Numbered from the stretch's first letter, positions 24,070 to 36,787 are shown. The stretch: DNA of 64,000 bases from Paragorgia papillata (GCA_035771165.1 JAWNZC010000232.1:1067001-1131000), one strand, 5' to 3'. Notes: generated by a model from the sequence alone, not told the origin. Numbers and translations are program-made.

Positions 24070-25651
24070 TCCTTGACTGATTTTTCTTAATATTGTATAA
24101 AATACAGCTAAAGTATGATTTCAATTTGTAAATTAAAGTCAATAAACAAATTGTAAAGTTTGAGACTGTTTCGTGCAATTAGTAGAGAGATATTTGCGTT
24201 TAAAAATGTATAGATTGCGCTCTACTACGAGGCCCTTTCTTCGTTACTCAATAACATCTCCGTCACTAGAACAGTATTGCGAGAGAAAGTGCATTCTGTC
24301 CGTGGAAAAAAATGTAGGTTTCGATACTTGGATAACTGTTGATCGAGAAATGTATTTATAATATTACTATTGTATAGATATGACGCTCATATTTCAGCCG
24401 TTGGTTGATATCTGAGCCCGCTTTAACTGAATCTATATCTGACATTATGACGATTAGGGAAAAACAAGCACGGTGTATTTCATTTCATAATAGAACATTT
24501 TATTTAAGTTTAAAAATAATTTCCCCAGCTTATATCATCAATGAATTGTTAATGGGAGCATAATTATTTTTAAATTAAGATTAATAACTTCAAAAACTAC
24601 AGAAGACCCGCTACCTTGTCGTTGGAAATTTGAGAAATTAACATATTGCGGCACGCGTTTTAGACGAAGCGAAATCTGGAAGAGGTTGAAATCATTCAAT
24701 AAATAAATGTAAAGGTTAAGCCTCTTTTATAGAATGCATGTAAAGCCACATTTATTCACATGTAGTTGGTTTAATTTCCCCTGCGCAATTATATACCGCC
24801 TTATGCAACGGTCTACCACGGTCTACCACGGTCTACCACTACAATATAACAAAATTAATATACATGTAATTCCCTTTGAAACCAATGGTAGACCGTGGTA
24901 GACCGTGGTAGACCGTTGGATAAGGCGGTATAATTGCGCAGGGGAAATTAAACCAACTGCATATGAATAAATGTGGCTTTACAAGCATTCTATAAAAGAG
25001 GCTTAAGCTTTACATTTATTTATTGAATGATTTCAACCTCTTCCAGATTTCGCTTCGTCTAAGACGCGTGCCGCAATACGTTGATTTCTCAAATTTCCAA
25101 CGACAAGGTAGCGGGTCTTCTGTAGTTTTTTAAGCTATTAATTTTAATATAAAAATAATTATGCTCCCATTGACAAATCATTGATAGTATTAGCTGTGGA
25201 AATAATTTGTAAACTTAAATAAAATGTTCTATTATGAAATGAAATACACCGTGCTTGTTTTTCCCTAATCGTCATAATGTCAGATATAGATTCAGTTAAA
25301 GCGGGCTCAGATATCAACCAACGGCTGAAATATGAGCGTCATATCTAAACAATAGTAATATTATAAATACATTTCTCGATCAACAGTTATCCAAGTATCG
25401 AAACCTACATTTTTTCCACGGACAGAATGCACTTTCTCTCGCAATACTGTTCTAGTGACGGAGATGTTATTGAGTAACGAAGAAAGGGCCTCGTAGTAGA
25501 GCGCAATCTATACATTTTTAAACGCAAATATCTCTCTACTAATTGCACGAAACAGTCTCAAATTTCACAATTTGTTTATTGACTTTAACTTACAAAATGA
25601 AATCATATTTTAGCTGTATTTTATTCAATATTAAGAAAAATCAGTCAAGGA
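24070..25651. repeat. U1 palindrome
   Basis: TCCTTGACTGATTTTTC to its inverse; arms about 750 bp; the centre near 24850 has three ACGGTCTACC units facing three inverted ones. Followed by spacer CAG (25652-25654). Confidence 0.85.
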
Positions 25652-25654
25652 CAG

Positions 25655-27236
25655 TCCTTGACTGATTTTTCTTAATATTGTATAAAATACAGCTAAAGTA
25701 TGATTTCAATTTGTAAATTAAAGTCAATAAACAAATTGTAAAGTTTGAGACTGTTTCGTGCAATTAGTAGAGAGATATTTGCGTTTAAAAATGTATAGAT
25801 TGCGCTCTACTACGAGGCCCTTTCTTCGTTACTCAATAACATCTCCGTCACTAGAACAGTATTGCGAGAGAAAGTGCATTCTGTCCGTGGAAAAAATGTA
25901 GGTTTCGATACTTGGATAACTGTTGATCGAGAAATGTATTTATAATATTACTATTGTATAGATATGACGCTCATATTTCAGCCGTTGGTTGATATCTGAG
26001 CCCGCTTTAAACTGAATCTATATCTGACATTATGACGATTAGGGAAAAACAAGCACGGTGTATTTCATTTCATAATAGAACATTTTATTTAAGTTTAAAA
26101 ATAATTTCCCCAGCTAATATCATCAATGAATTGTTAATGGGAGCATAATTATTTTTAAATTAAGATTAATAACTTCAAAAACTACAGAAGACCCGCTACC
26201 TTGTCGTTGGAAATTTGAGAAATTAACATATTGCGGCACGCGTTTTAGACGAAGCGAAATCTGGAAGAGGTTGAAATCATTCAATAAATAAATGTAAAGG
26301 TTAAGCCTCTTTTATAGAATGCATGTAAAGCCACATTTATTCACATGTAGTTGGTTTAATTTCCCCTGCGCAATTATATACCGCCTTATGCAACGGTCTA
26401 CCACGGTCTACCACGGTCTACCACTACAATATAACAAAATTAATATACATGTAATTCCCTTTGAAACCAATGGTAGACCGTGGTAGACCGTGGTAGACCG
26501 TTGGATAAGGCGGTATAATTGCGCAGGGGAAATTAAACCAACTGCATATGAATAAATGTGGCTTTACAAGCATTCTATAAAAGAGGCTTAAGCTTTACAT
26601 TTATTTATTGAATGATTTCAACCTCTTCCAGATTTCGCTTCGTCTAAGACGCGTGCCGCAATACGTTGATTTCTCAAATTTCCAACGACAAGGTAGCGGG
26701 TCTTCTGTAGTTTTTTAAGCTATTAATTTTAATATAAAAATAATTATGCTCCCATTGACAAATCATTGATAGTATTAGCTGTGGAAATAATTTGTAAACT
26801 TAAATAAAATGTTCTATTATGAAATGAAATACACCGTGCTTGTTTTTCCCTAATCGTCATAATGTCAGATATAGATTCAGTTAAAGCGGGCTCAGATATC
26901 AACCAACGGCTGAAATATGAGCGTCATATCTAAACAATAGTAATATTATAAATACATTTCTCGATCAACAGTTATCCAAGTATCGAAACCTACATTTTTT
27001 CCACGGACAGAATGCACTTTCTCTCGCAATACTGTTCTAGTGACGGAGATGTTATTGAGTAACGAAGAAAGGGCCTCGTAGTAGAGCGCAATCTATACAT
27101 TTTTAAACGCAAATATCTCTCTACTAATTGCACGAAACAGTCTCAAATTTCACAATTTGTTTATTGACTTTAACTTACAAAATGAAATCATATTTTAGCT
27201 GTATTTTATTCAATATTAAGAAAAATCAGTCAAGGA
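25655..27236. repeat. U2 palindrome
   Basis: Near-identical to U1; shares the right-arm word GACAAATCATTG with U1 only. Followed by spacer CTG (27237-27239). Confidence 0.85.
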
Positions 27237-27239
27237 CTG

Positions 27240-28820
27240 TCCTTGACTGATTTTTCTTAATATTGTATAAAATACAGCTAAAGTATGATTTCAATTTGTA
27301 AATTAAAGTCAATAAACAAATTGTAAAGTTTGAGACTGTTTCGTGCAATTAGTAGAGAGATATTTGCGTTTAAAAATGTATAGATTGCGCTCTACTACGA
27401 GGCCCTTTCTTCGTTACTCAATAACATCTCCGTCACTAGAACAGTATTGCGAGAGAAAGTGCATTCTGTCCGTGGAAAAAATGTAGGTTTCGATACTTGG
27501 ATAACTGTTGATCGAGAAATGTATTTATAATATTACTATTGTATAGATATGACGCTCATATTTCAGCCGTTGGTTGATATCTGAGCCCGCTTTAACTGAA
27601 TCTATATCTGACATTATGACGATTAGGGAAAAACAAGCACGGTGTATTTCATTTCATAATAGAACATTTTATTTAAGTTTAAAAATAATTTCCCCAGCTA
27701 ATATCATCAATGAATTGTTAATGGGAGCATAATTATTTTTAAATTAAGATTAATAACTTCAAAAACTACAGAAGACCCGCTACCTTGTCGTTGGAAATTT
27801 GAGAAATTAACATATTGCGGCACGCGTTTTAGACGAAGCGAAATCTGGAAGAGGTTGAAATCATTCAATAAATAAATGTAAAGGTTAAGCCTCTTTTATA
27901 GAATGCATGTAAAGCCACATTTATTCACATGTAGTTGGTTTAATTTCCCCTGCGCAATTATATACCGCCTTATGCAACGGTCTACCACGGTCTACCACGG
28001 TCTACCACTACAATATAACAAAATTAATATACATGTAATTCCCTTTGAAACCAATGGTAGACCGTGGTAGACCGTGGTAGACCGTTGGATAAGGCGGTAT
28101 AATTGCGCAGGGGAAATTAAACCAACTGCATATGAATAAATGTGGCTTTACAAGCATTCTATAAAAGAGGCTTAAGCTTTACATTTATTTATTGAATGAT
28201 TTCAACCTCTTCCAGATTTCGCTTCGTCTAAGACGCGTGCCGCAATACGTTGATTTCTCAAATTTCCAACGACAAGGTAGCGGGTCTTCTGTAGTTTTTT
28301 AAGCTATTAATTTTAATATAAAAATAATTATGCTCCCATTGACAATTCATTGATAGTATTAGCTGTGGAAATAATTTGTAAACTTAAATAAAATGTTCTA
28401 TTATGAAATGAAATACACCGTGCTTGTTTTTCCCTAATCGTCATAATGTCAGATATAGATTCAGTTAAAGCGGGCTCAGATATCAACCAACGGCTGAAAT
28501 ATGAGCGTCATATCTAAACAATAGTAATATTATAAATACATTTCTCGATCAACAGTTATCCAAGTATCGAAACCTACATTTTTTCCACGGACAGAATGCA
28601 CTTTCTCTCGCAATACTGTTCTAGTGACGGAGATGTTATTGAGTAACGAAGAAAGGGCCTCGTAGTAGAGCGCAATCTATACATTTTTAAACGCAAATAT
28701 CTCTCTACTAATTGCACGAAACAGTCTCAAATTTCACAATTTGTTTATTGACTTTAACTTACAAAATGAAATCATATTTTAGCTGTATTTTATTCAATAT
28801 TAAGAAAAATCAGTCAAGGA
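27240..28820. repeat. U3 palindrome
   Basis: Near-identical unit; the right arm has GACAATTCATTG, as in U4-U6. Followed by spacer CTG (28821-28823). Confidence 0.85.
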
Positions 28821-28823
28821 CTG

Positions 28824-30405
28824 TCCTTGACTGATTTTTCTTAATATTGTATAAAATACAGCTAAAGTATGATTTCAATTTGTAAATTAAAGTCAATAAA
28901 CAAATTGTAAAGTTTGAGACTGTTTCGTGCAATTAGTAGAGAGATATTTGCGTTTAAAAATGTATAGATTGCGCTCTACTACGAGGCCCTTTCTTCGTTA
29001 CTCAATAACATCTCCGTCACTAGAACAGTATTGCGAGAGAAAGTGCATTCTGTCCGTGGAAAAAATGTAGGTTTCGATACTTGGATAACTGTTGATCGAG
29101 AAATGTATTTATAATATTACTATTGTATAGATATGACGCAAATATTTCAGCCGTTGGTTGATATCTGAGCCCGCTTTAACTGAATCTATATCTGACATTA
29201 TGACGATTAGGGAAAAACAAGCACGGTGTATTTCATTTCATAATAGAACATTTTATTTAAGTTTAAAAATAATTTCCCCAGCTAATATCATCAATGAATT
29301 GTTAATGGGAGCATAATTATTTTTAAATTAAGATTAATAACTTCAAAAACTACAGAAGACCCGCTACCTTGTCGTTGGAAATTTGAGAAATTAACATATT
29401 GCGGCACGCGTTTTAGACGAAGCGAAATCTGGAAGAGGTTGAAATCATTCAATAAATAAATGTAAAGGTTAAGCCTCTTTTATAGAATGCATGTAAAGCC
29501 ACATTTATTCACATGTAGTTGGTTTAATTTCCCCTGCGCAATTATATACCGCCTTATGCAACGGTCTACCACGGTCTACCACGGTCTACCACTACAATAT
29601 AACAAAATTAATATACATGTAATTCCCTTTGAAACCAATGGTAGACCGTGGTAGACCGTGGTAGACCGTTTGGATAAGGCGGTATAATTGCGCAGGGGAA
29701 ATTAAACCAACTGCATATGAATAAATGTGGCTTTACAAGCATTCTATAAAAGAGGCTTAAGCTTTACATTTATTTATTGAATGATTTCAACCTCTTCCAG
29801 ATTTCGCTTCGTCTAAGACGCGTGCCGCAATACGTTGATTTCTCAAATTTCCAACGACAAGGTAGCGGGTCTTCTGTAGTTTTTTAAGCTATTAATTTTA
29901 ATATAAAAATAATTATGCTCCCATTGACAATTCATTGATAGTATTAGCTGTGGAAATAATTTGTAAACTTAAATAAAATGTTCTATTATGAAATGAAATA
30001 CACCGTGCTTGTTTTTCCCTAATCGTCATAATGTCAGATATAGATTCAGTTAAAGCGGGCTCAGATATCAACCAACGGCTGAAATATGAGCGTCATATCT
30101 AAACAATAGTAATATTATAAATACATTTCTCGATCAACAGTTATCCAAGTATCGAAACCTACATTTTTTCCACGGACAGAATGCACTTTCTCTCGCAATA
30201 CTGTTCTAGTGACGGAGATGTTATTGAGTAACGAAGAAAGGGCCTCGTAGTAGAGCGCAATCTATACATTTTTAAACGCAAATATCTCTCTACTAATTGC
30301 ACGAAACAGTCTCAAATTTCACAATTTGTTTATTGACTTTAACTTACAAAATGAAATCATATTTTAGCTGTATTTTATTCAATATTAAGAAAAATCAGTC
30401 AAGGA
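28824..30405. repeat. U4 palindrome
   Basis: Near-identical unit; private variant GACGCAAATATTTCAG near 29136. Joined directly to M2. Confidence 0.85.
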
Positions 30406-30548
30406 CAATCTTGGACAATAATAGTTGTAACAGTCAACCCCTCCCCCCGATTCAATGTTGTTATATGAAACTCCAGTCCAACATTGTTTCATTTCGGTCA
30501 ACATTGAATCGGTGGGAGGGGGTGTTACAACATTATTGTCCAAGATTG
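30406..30548. repeat. M2, internal 143-bp module
   Basis: The same palindrome as M1, here between AAGGA (end of U4) and TCCTT (start of U5), the place held by a 3-nt spacer at other U-U junctions. Confidence 0.85.
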
Positions 30549-32129
30549 TCCTTGACTGATTTTTCTTAATATTGTATAAAATACAGCTAAAGTATGATTT
30601 CAATTTGTAAATTAAAGTCAATAAACAAATTGTAAAGTTTGAGACTGTTTCGTGCAATTAGTAGAGAGATATTTGCGTTTAAAAATGTATAGATTGCGCT
30701 CTACTACGAGGCCCTTTCTTCGTTACTCAATAACATCTCCGTCACTAGAACAGTATTGCGAGAGAAAGTGCATTCTGTCCGTGGAAAAAATGTAGGTTTC
30801 GATACTTGGATAACTGTTGATCGAGAAATGTATTTATAATATTACTATTGTATAGATATGACGCTCATATTTCAGCCGTTGGTTGATATCTGAGCCCGCT
30901 TTAACTGAATCTATATCTGACATTATGACGATTAGGGAAAAACAAGCACGGTGTATTTCATTTCATAATAGAACATTTTATTTAAGTTTAAAAATAATTT
31001 CCCCAGCTAATATCATCAATGAATTGTTAATGGGAGCATAATTATTTTTAAATTAAGATTAATAACTTCAAAAACTACAGAAGACCCGCTACCTTGTCGT
31101 TGGAAATTTGAGAAATTAACATATTGCGGCACGCGTTTTAGACGAAGCGAAATCTGGAAGAGGTTGAAATCATTCAATAAATAAATGTAAAGGTTAAGCC
31201 TCTTTTATAGAATGCATGTAAAGCCACATTTATTCACATGTAGTTGGTTTAATTTCCCCTGCGCAATTATATACCGCCTTATGCAACGGTCTACCACGGT
31301 CTACCACGGTCTACCACTACAATATAACAAAATTAATATACATGTAATTCCCTTTGAAACCAATGGTAGACCGTGGTAGACCGTGGTAGACCGTTGGATA
31401 AGGCGGTATAATTGCGCAGGGGAAATTAAACCAACTGCATATGAATAAATGTGGCTTTACAAGCATTCTATAAAAGAGGCTTAAGCTTTACATTTATTTA
31501 TTGAATGATTTCAACCTCTTCCAGATTTCGCTTCGTCTAAGACGCGTGCCGCAATACGTTGATTTCTCAAATTTCCAACGACAAGGTAGCGGGTCTTCTG
31601 TAGTTTTTTAAGCTATTAATTTTAATATAAAAATAATTATGCTCCCATTGACAATTCATTGATAGTATTAGCTGTGGAAATAATTTGTAAACTTAAATAA
31701 AATGTTCTATTATGAAATGAAATACACCGTGCTTGTTTTTCCCTAATCGTCATAATGTCAGATATAGATTCAGTTAAAGCGGGCTCAGATATCAACCAAC
31801 GGCTGAAATATGAGCGTCATATCTAAACAATAGTAATATTATAAATACATTTCTCGATCAACAGTTATCCAAGTATCGAAACCTACATTTTTTCCACGGA
31901 CAGAATGCACTTTCTCTCGCAATACTGTTCTAGTGACGGAGATGTTATTGAGTAACGAAGAAAGGGCCTCGTAGTAGAGCGCAATCTATACATTTTTAAA
32001 CGCAAATATCTCTCTACTAATTGCACGAAACAGTCTCAAATTTCACAATTTGTTTATTGACTTTAACTTACAAAATGAAATCATATTTTAGCTGTATTTT
32101 ATTCAATATTAAGAAAAATCAGTCAAGGA
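30549..32129. repeat. U5 palindrome
   Basis: Near-identical unit, followed by spacer CAG (32130-32132). Confidence 0.85.
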
Positions 32130-32132
32130 CAG

Positions 32133-33713
32133 TCCTTGACTGATTTTTCTTAATATTGTATAAAATACAGCTAAAGTATGATTTCAATTTGTAAATTAAA
32201 GTCAATAAACAAATTGTAAAGTTTGAGACTGTTTCGTGCAATTAGTAGAGAGATATTTGCGTTTAAAAATGTATAGATTGCGCTCTACTACGAGGCCCTT
32301 TCTTCGTTACTCAATAACATCTCCGTCACTAGAACAGTATTGCGAGAGAAAGTGCATTCTGTCCGTGGAAAAAATGTAGGTTTCGATACTTGGATAACTG
32401 TTGATCGAGAAATGTATTTATAATATTACTATTGTATAGATATGACGCTCATATTTCAGCCGTTGGTTGATATCTGAGCCCGCTTTAACTGAATCTATAT
32501 CTGACATTATGACGATTAGGGAAAAACAAGCACGGTGTATTTCATTTCATAATAGAACATTTTATTTAAGTTTAAAAATAATTTCCCCAGCTAATATCAT
32601 CAATGAATTGTTAATGGGAGCATAATTATTTTTAAATTAAGATTAATAACTTCAAAAACTACAGAAGACCCGCTACCTTGTCGTTGGAAATTTGAGAAAT
32701 TAACATATTGCGGCACGCGTTTTAGACGAAGCGAAATCTGGAAGAGGTTGAAATCATTCAATAAATAAATGTAAAGGTTAAGCCTCTTTTATAGAATGCA
32801 TGTAAAGCCACATTTATTCACATGTAGTTGGTTTAATTTCCCCTGCGCAATTATATACCGCCTTATGCAACGGTCTACCACGGTCTACCACGGTCTACCA
32901 CTACAATATAACAAAATTAATATACATGTAATTCCCTTTGAAACCAATGGTAGACCGTGGTAGACCGTGGTAGACCGTTGGATAAGGCGGTATAATTGCG
33001 CAGGGGAAATTAAACCAACTGCATATGAATAAATGTGGCTTTACAAGCATTCTATAAAAGAGGCTTAAGCTTTACATTTATTTATTGAATGATTTCAACC
33101 TCTTCCAGATTTCGCTTCGTCTAAGACGCGTGCCGCAATACGTTGATTTCTCAAATTTCCAACGACAAGGTAGCGGGTCTTCTGTAGTTTTTTAAGCTAT
33201 TAATTTTAATATAAAAATAATTATGCTCCCATTGACAATTCATTGATAGTATTAGCTGTGGAAATAATTTGTAAACTTAAATAAAATGTTCTATTATGAA
33301 ATGAAATACACCGTGCTTGTTTTTCCCTAATCGTCATAATGTCAGATATAGATTCAGTTAAAGCGGGCTCAGATATCAACCAACGGCTGAAATATGAGCG
33401 TCATATCTAAACAATAGTAATATTATAAATACATTTCTCGATCAACAGTTATCCAAGTATCGAAACCTACATTTTTTCCACGGACAGAATGCACTTTCTC
33501 TCGCAATACTGTTCTAGTGACGGAGATGTTATTGAGTAACGAAGAAAGGGCCTCGTAGTAGAGCGCAATCTATACATTTTTAAACGCAAATATCTCTCTA
33601 CTAATTGCACGAAACAGTCTCAAATTTCACAATTTGTTTATTGACTTTAACTTACAAAATGAAATCATATTTTAGCTGTATTTTATTCAATATTAAGAAA
33701 AATCAGTCAAGGA
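32133..33713. repeat. U6 palindrome
   Basis: Near-identical unit, joined directly to M3. Confidence 0.85.
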
Positions 33714-33856
33714 CAATCTTGGACAATAATAGTTGTAACAGTCAACCCCTCCCCCCGATTCAATGTTGTTATATGAAACTCCAGTCCAACATTGTTTCAT
33801 TTCGGTCAACATTGAATCGGGGGGAGGGGGTGTTACAACATTATTGTCCAAGATTG
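33714..33856. repeat. M3, right end module
   Basis: The third 143-bp copy; it has GGGGGGAGGGGG where M1 and M2 have GGTGGGAGGGGG. Confidence 0.85.
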
Positions 33857-33860
33857 TGTA

Positions 33861-34190
33861 GGTCCAAATGTGACCACGCATTTGGTAATTCCAACCACTG
33901 GTGTCTTGGGGCTGTTATATGGCTTGATCTTGGTTTTGGTGTTGATCATTCGTGGTAGGAGATTCCATCTTTGTGCCTGTTCTTTTCCGCAGACGCTGAT
34001 ACGTGCACCTGTGTCAGCCAAAACCGTCGCGAGACTGTTGTTGATGACGATTTGGACTTTGAAATCTCGTGTTTTAATTCTTCCCTTCTGGATTGGTTGC
34101 TGCTGAGTTGTTTCCGTGATTCTGAAATTGTTGATGTTGTAGATGTCGCCTTTGTCATGATCTTCGTTATGGGGCTGTTGTGATGCTCTA
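33861..34190 (-). pseudogene. Gypsy aspartic protease
   Basis: LADTGARISVCG gives the DTGA active-site turn of retroviral-type aspartic proteases. The frame continues to VVTFGP and stops at the border of the palindrome block at 33860; the next codons of the same domain are found on the far side at 23926. This shows the ~10 kb between them were inserted into one gene. A stop lies between the zinc knuckle and this domain. Confidence 0.85.
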
Positions 34191-34194
34191 TCGT

Positions 34195-34350
34195 CGGGTT
34201 GCAGTTAATTAATTGCTTTCTTTTTCCTGCATACTGTTTCGTAGTGGCCAATTGCATCACAGAAGTTGCATTTGGCGGTTCTTGCCTTGCAGCTTTTTAT
34301 GTGGGCCATAACGGATGTCTTGACGTCTTGTCCACAATAGTAGCACGCAT
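34195..34350 (-). pseudogene. Zinc-knuckle end of Gypsy gag
   Basis: ACYYCGQ and then CNFCDAIGHYETVC (C-x2-C-x4-H-x4-C) mark a retroviral-type zinc knuckle that binds genomic RNA. It should follow the gag body directly, but the gag body lies 2.9 kb away at 37290-37988. Confidence 0.8.
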
Positions 34351-34435
34351 GCCAATAAATTGCCCTATACAAGTGGACATTTGGTAAATTAGGTTCCAGA
34401 CTCCGCCTGAGAGGAGATCGAGTTGAAAAGTAAAC

Positions 34436-35297
34436 ATGACGACCGAAAAGCGTGCGCGTCCGGAGAAGGGATTCTATCGAAACGTGGAGCGTGGTGTTCG
34501 TATACGAGCGGATAAATTACACTCAAAACAAGAAAAAATCAATACAGAAAAGATGTATCCTATCGAGGTAAGCAGATTTTTTGGGCAGGATTCATTTTGC
34601 GCGAATTTCTATCGATTATTATAAAGCAATCTTTATATAGCGCATTTAATTGATATATATTGATTGATGAATCCTTGTTTTATTCTTTATTTTGTAGATT
34701 ATTGATAGAGACAAAGCCTCAAACAAAGTGAAAATTCACTTTGTAGGATACTCCAATAAATTTGACGAATGGAGAGATGGAGAAGGAATAGTTAACGGCG
34801 AGAAATCTAGCCGAATTGGTCGTGTAATGCAACGATTTGAGCCAAGCATTGATTCCTTACCTGACAGGGCTTCAGCCTTCTTTTACCACCTGAGCAAAGC
34901 AGTTAAAATTGCCTTATATTCATCTAAGAGAGAGTCACCAGATATTCGGATCGAAGAACGAATTGATATTGACATTTATGTGGAATACCTAAGAGATATT
35001 GGAGTTTTAAAGAAGTCAAGGGGAAGAGATGTCCATGTAGTGGACAACAACACTGACCTCTGTAACATTCTTGGCAGCAAATGGTTTGAAAGGATTCTTA
35101 ATAATAATGGGGATTTTTGCTATGTTGTTGCGGGTACAGTGAGATTTTGGTTGAACGAAAAAAGACCATTGAATGAATTTTGTTATGTTGGGGATCACCT
35201 TTTTGAAAATCATATTGCAAATGACTTGCAAGTTATATTTACCTTTGTTCGTGGAGATGGTGTAAATGCAGAATACAAAACAAATCAGTGGAAATAA
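34436..35297 (+). CDS. Two-exon protein with chromo-barrel/Tudor-knot-like domain, 243 aa
   Basis: Exon 1 is 34436-34567 and exon 2 is 34698-35297; the intron has donor GAG|GTAAGC and acceptor TTTTGTAG|ATT, phase 0. Residues about 20-75 read VRIRADKL...MYPIE / IIDRD...KIHFVGYSNKFDEWR, the pattern of chromo-barrel or Tudor-knot domains (aromatic GY and DEWR end), which bind methylated histone tails or nucleic acid in MSL3/MORF-type proteins. The remaining ~165 residues are unrecognised, mixed alpha/beta in appearance, with no membrane segment. AATAAA overlaps the stop codon. It lies inside the Gypsy insertion and converges on the next gene. The function in the element is unknown. The domain call is moderate; the splice call is supported by the open joined frame. 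Confidence 0.7.
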
Positions 35298-35891
35298 ATT
35301 TCTTTATTGTCATACATATTACCTTGTTGTGTTCTGATCATAAACTTATACTCCTTAATATTTAACAAAGACCTACTGTGAGAATAGTACAAATACCTTC
35401 CCACTTCTGTAATCGCCTGTATATTACAGTATACTGTTGCTATATTCTGATGCGTTTCAGAAATATGAGTAGGTTATACCGATAAAAGTCACATGTTTGT
35501 GATTTTTATTTTTTAATTGTTGATAAATATCAGAATTTTCAAAAAGAATTATCCCATGCCACAATAATACAGTGACACACATCAAACCGCAAAACTAGAT
35601 GTGGGAAGGTATTGGTATTTTAATAAAATTTATGCAGTTTTGCTTTTCTTTTTTTTAATAACATGGGGTGGTTATATTAGCTTGGCCAGCTCAGTTAGCT
35701 AGACCTGACTTTTATCCTGTATTAATGTTAGCTCGGCAAACTGGGCTTGTAATCACACACAGGTATTCTATAGTATTTTATCTGGGCATTAGCCCAGATA
35801 AAATGCTATAGTGTGTGCCCTTTCTCATTAATTGTTTGCAACAAAGGTAGAGATTTTGAGCTTTATCAATCCCTTCCTTCTTGTCAGCAAT

Positions 35892-36787
35892 TTAAGTAAT
35901 CAAATTTAATTTATATTGAATGACTGAACCTTTTATACAAAAAGTACTTATTAGTTTCTGTGTTAGCCGTTTAAATTTTGTTTTAAATTTTCCATTCATT
36001 TCCTGATTTTTGGCCACAGCTTCTTTTAATTTGTCTTGAATTTTGGCTTTCTTGCACCTCACCACATTAAGGTCATCTTGAAGTTTTCTTTTCTCAGCCT
36101 TCAACTTACTGATGTCCTGCTTTAGCCTCTCAGGTTCCAGCTCACTGTAATAAATTTTAAATGACCATGTCGAATATCTGCCTGTTGTCCATCTTGCCAA
36201 TAGCCTTCTAACCGGACTTCCACCTTTAGCTGTTGCCTTCACCATTGCTTCTTTTAACCTCCATATTTTTGTTTTGAATGCTTGAAGTATTCTGTTGCCT
36301 ATAATAACCCCCGGAACACCACTCATCTCGCATACTTGCTTGACTAAATCCTTCAAGACAGACATATTGTTGACCAAGCTGACTCCCTCAATACCCTCAT
36401 CGTCTTGTTTTGATTTGTGTATTGATTTGGAAAGTTCGTAGAGAAGCTTGCTATAAGGAAAATTAACACCACAGTTTTATTAAGACGCATTATTCCAAAT
36501 TGTTTACCTGAAATTATATAACCGGTACAGAAGAATTTAACTTAGCTTAAGCTTACAGTAAGTATTAATGCTGTTCAGGAATCAGGGTCTGTAGTGTAGG
36601 AATCACAGTAAACTTACTTGTTTATTTGTGTCTGAAACGATGGCGGTTCGCTCTCGTGGCTCTTTCTCTCGTCTCCATTTTTCTTATCTTCGCTTGGAAA
36701 TGCATCAACAGTATCACACAGCAATAAAATAGTTATTCCAAACGCAGTCCATATAAGAGGAAGCCAGACACGGCTCAGTGGAGACAT
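35892..36787 (-). CDS. Two-exon secreted or membrane-anchored coiled-coil protein, 242 aa
   Basis: Exon 1 is 36787-36618 and exon 2 is 36450-35892; donor CAA|GTAAGT and acceptor TTCCTTATAG|C, phase 2, giving one open frame. The N-terminus has a strongly hydrophobic stretch (TAFGITILLLC, about residues 15-26) ending in VDA, which suits a signal peptide or anchor. Residues about 57-130 are basic and helical; about 155-215 form a heptad-like charged coiled coil (LKQDISKLKAEKRKLQDDL). No known family is recognised. It faces the chromo-like gene tail to tail, about 0.6 kb apart. The absence of stops suggests recent activity or selection. An extra splice inside exon 2 cannot be excluded. Confidence 0.6.

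Larger units (their letters stand above)
23927..33856. mobile_element. 9.93-kb transposon made of six tandem 1.58-kb palindromes
   Basis: The block lies between TGTA at 23923-23926 and TGTA at 33857-33860, and removal of the block plus one TGTA rejoins the Gypsy protease-RT frame exactly. The outer ends are CAATCTTGGACAATAATAG and its inverse. The order is M1-U1-U2-U3-U4-M2-U5-U6-M3, where M is a 143-bp palindrome and U a 1581-1582-bp palindrome. There is no transposase; all open frames are arms read through M and are not genes. A 4-bp TSD occurs in Sola and some Ginger/Academ-type elements (established), but the ends match none I know. Confidence 0.85.

Noticed and set aside
24820..24920. 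CRISPR-like short direct repeats (ACGGTCTACC)
   Set aside because: Only three contiguous units without spacers, mirrored at a palindrome centre in a eukaryotic context.
23791..34000. Repeated 60-117-codon frames starting MHETVSNF... on both strands
   Set aside because: They are the arms and end modules of the palindrome array read in frame; identical frames on both strands follow from the inverted symmetry.
36120..36260. Additional intron inside exon 2 of the coiled-coil gene
   Set aside because: An acceptor-like TTTATTACAG exists but the donor is poor (GTGGAAG) and the exon is already open.
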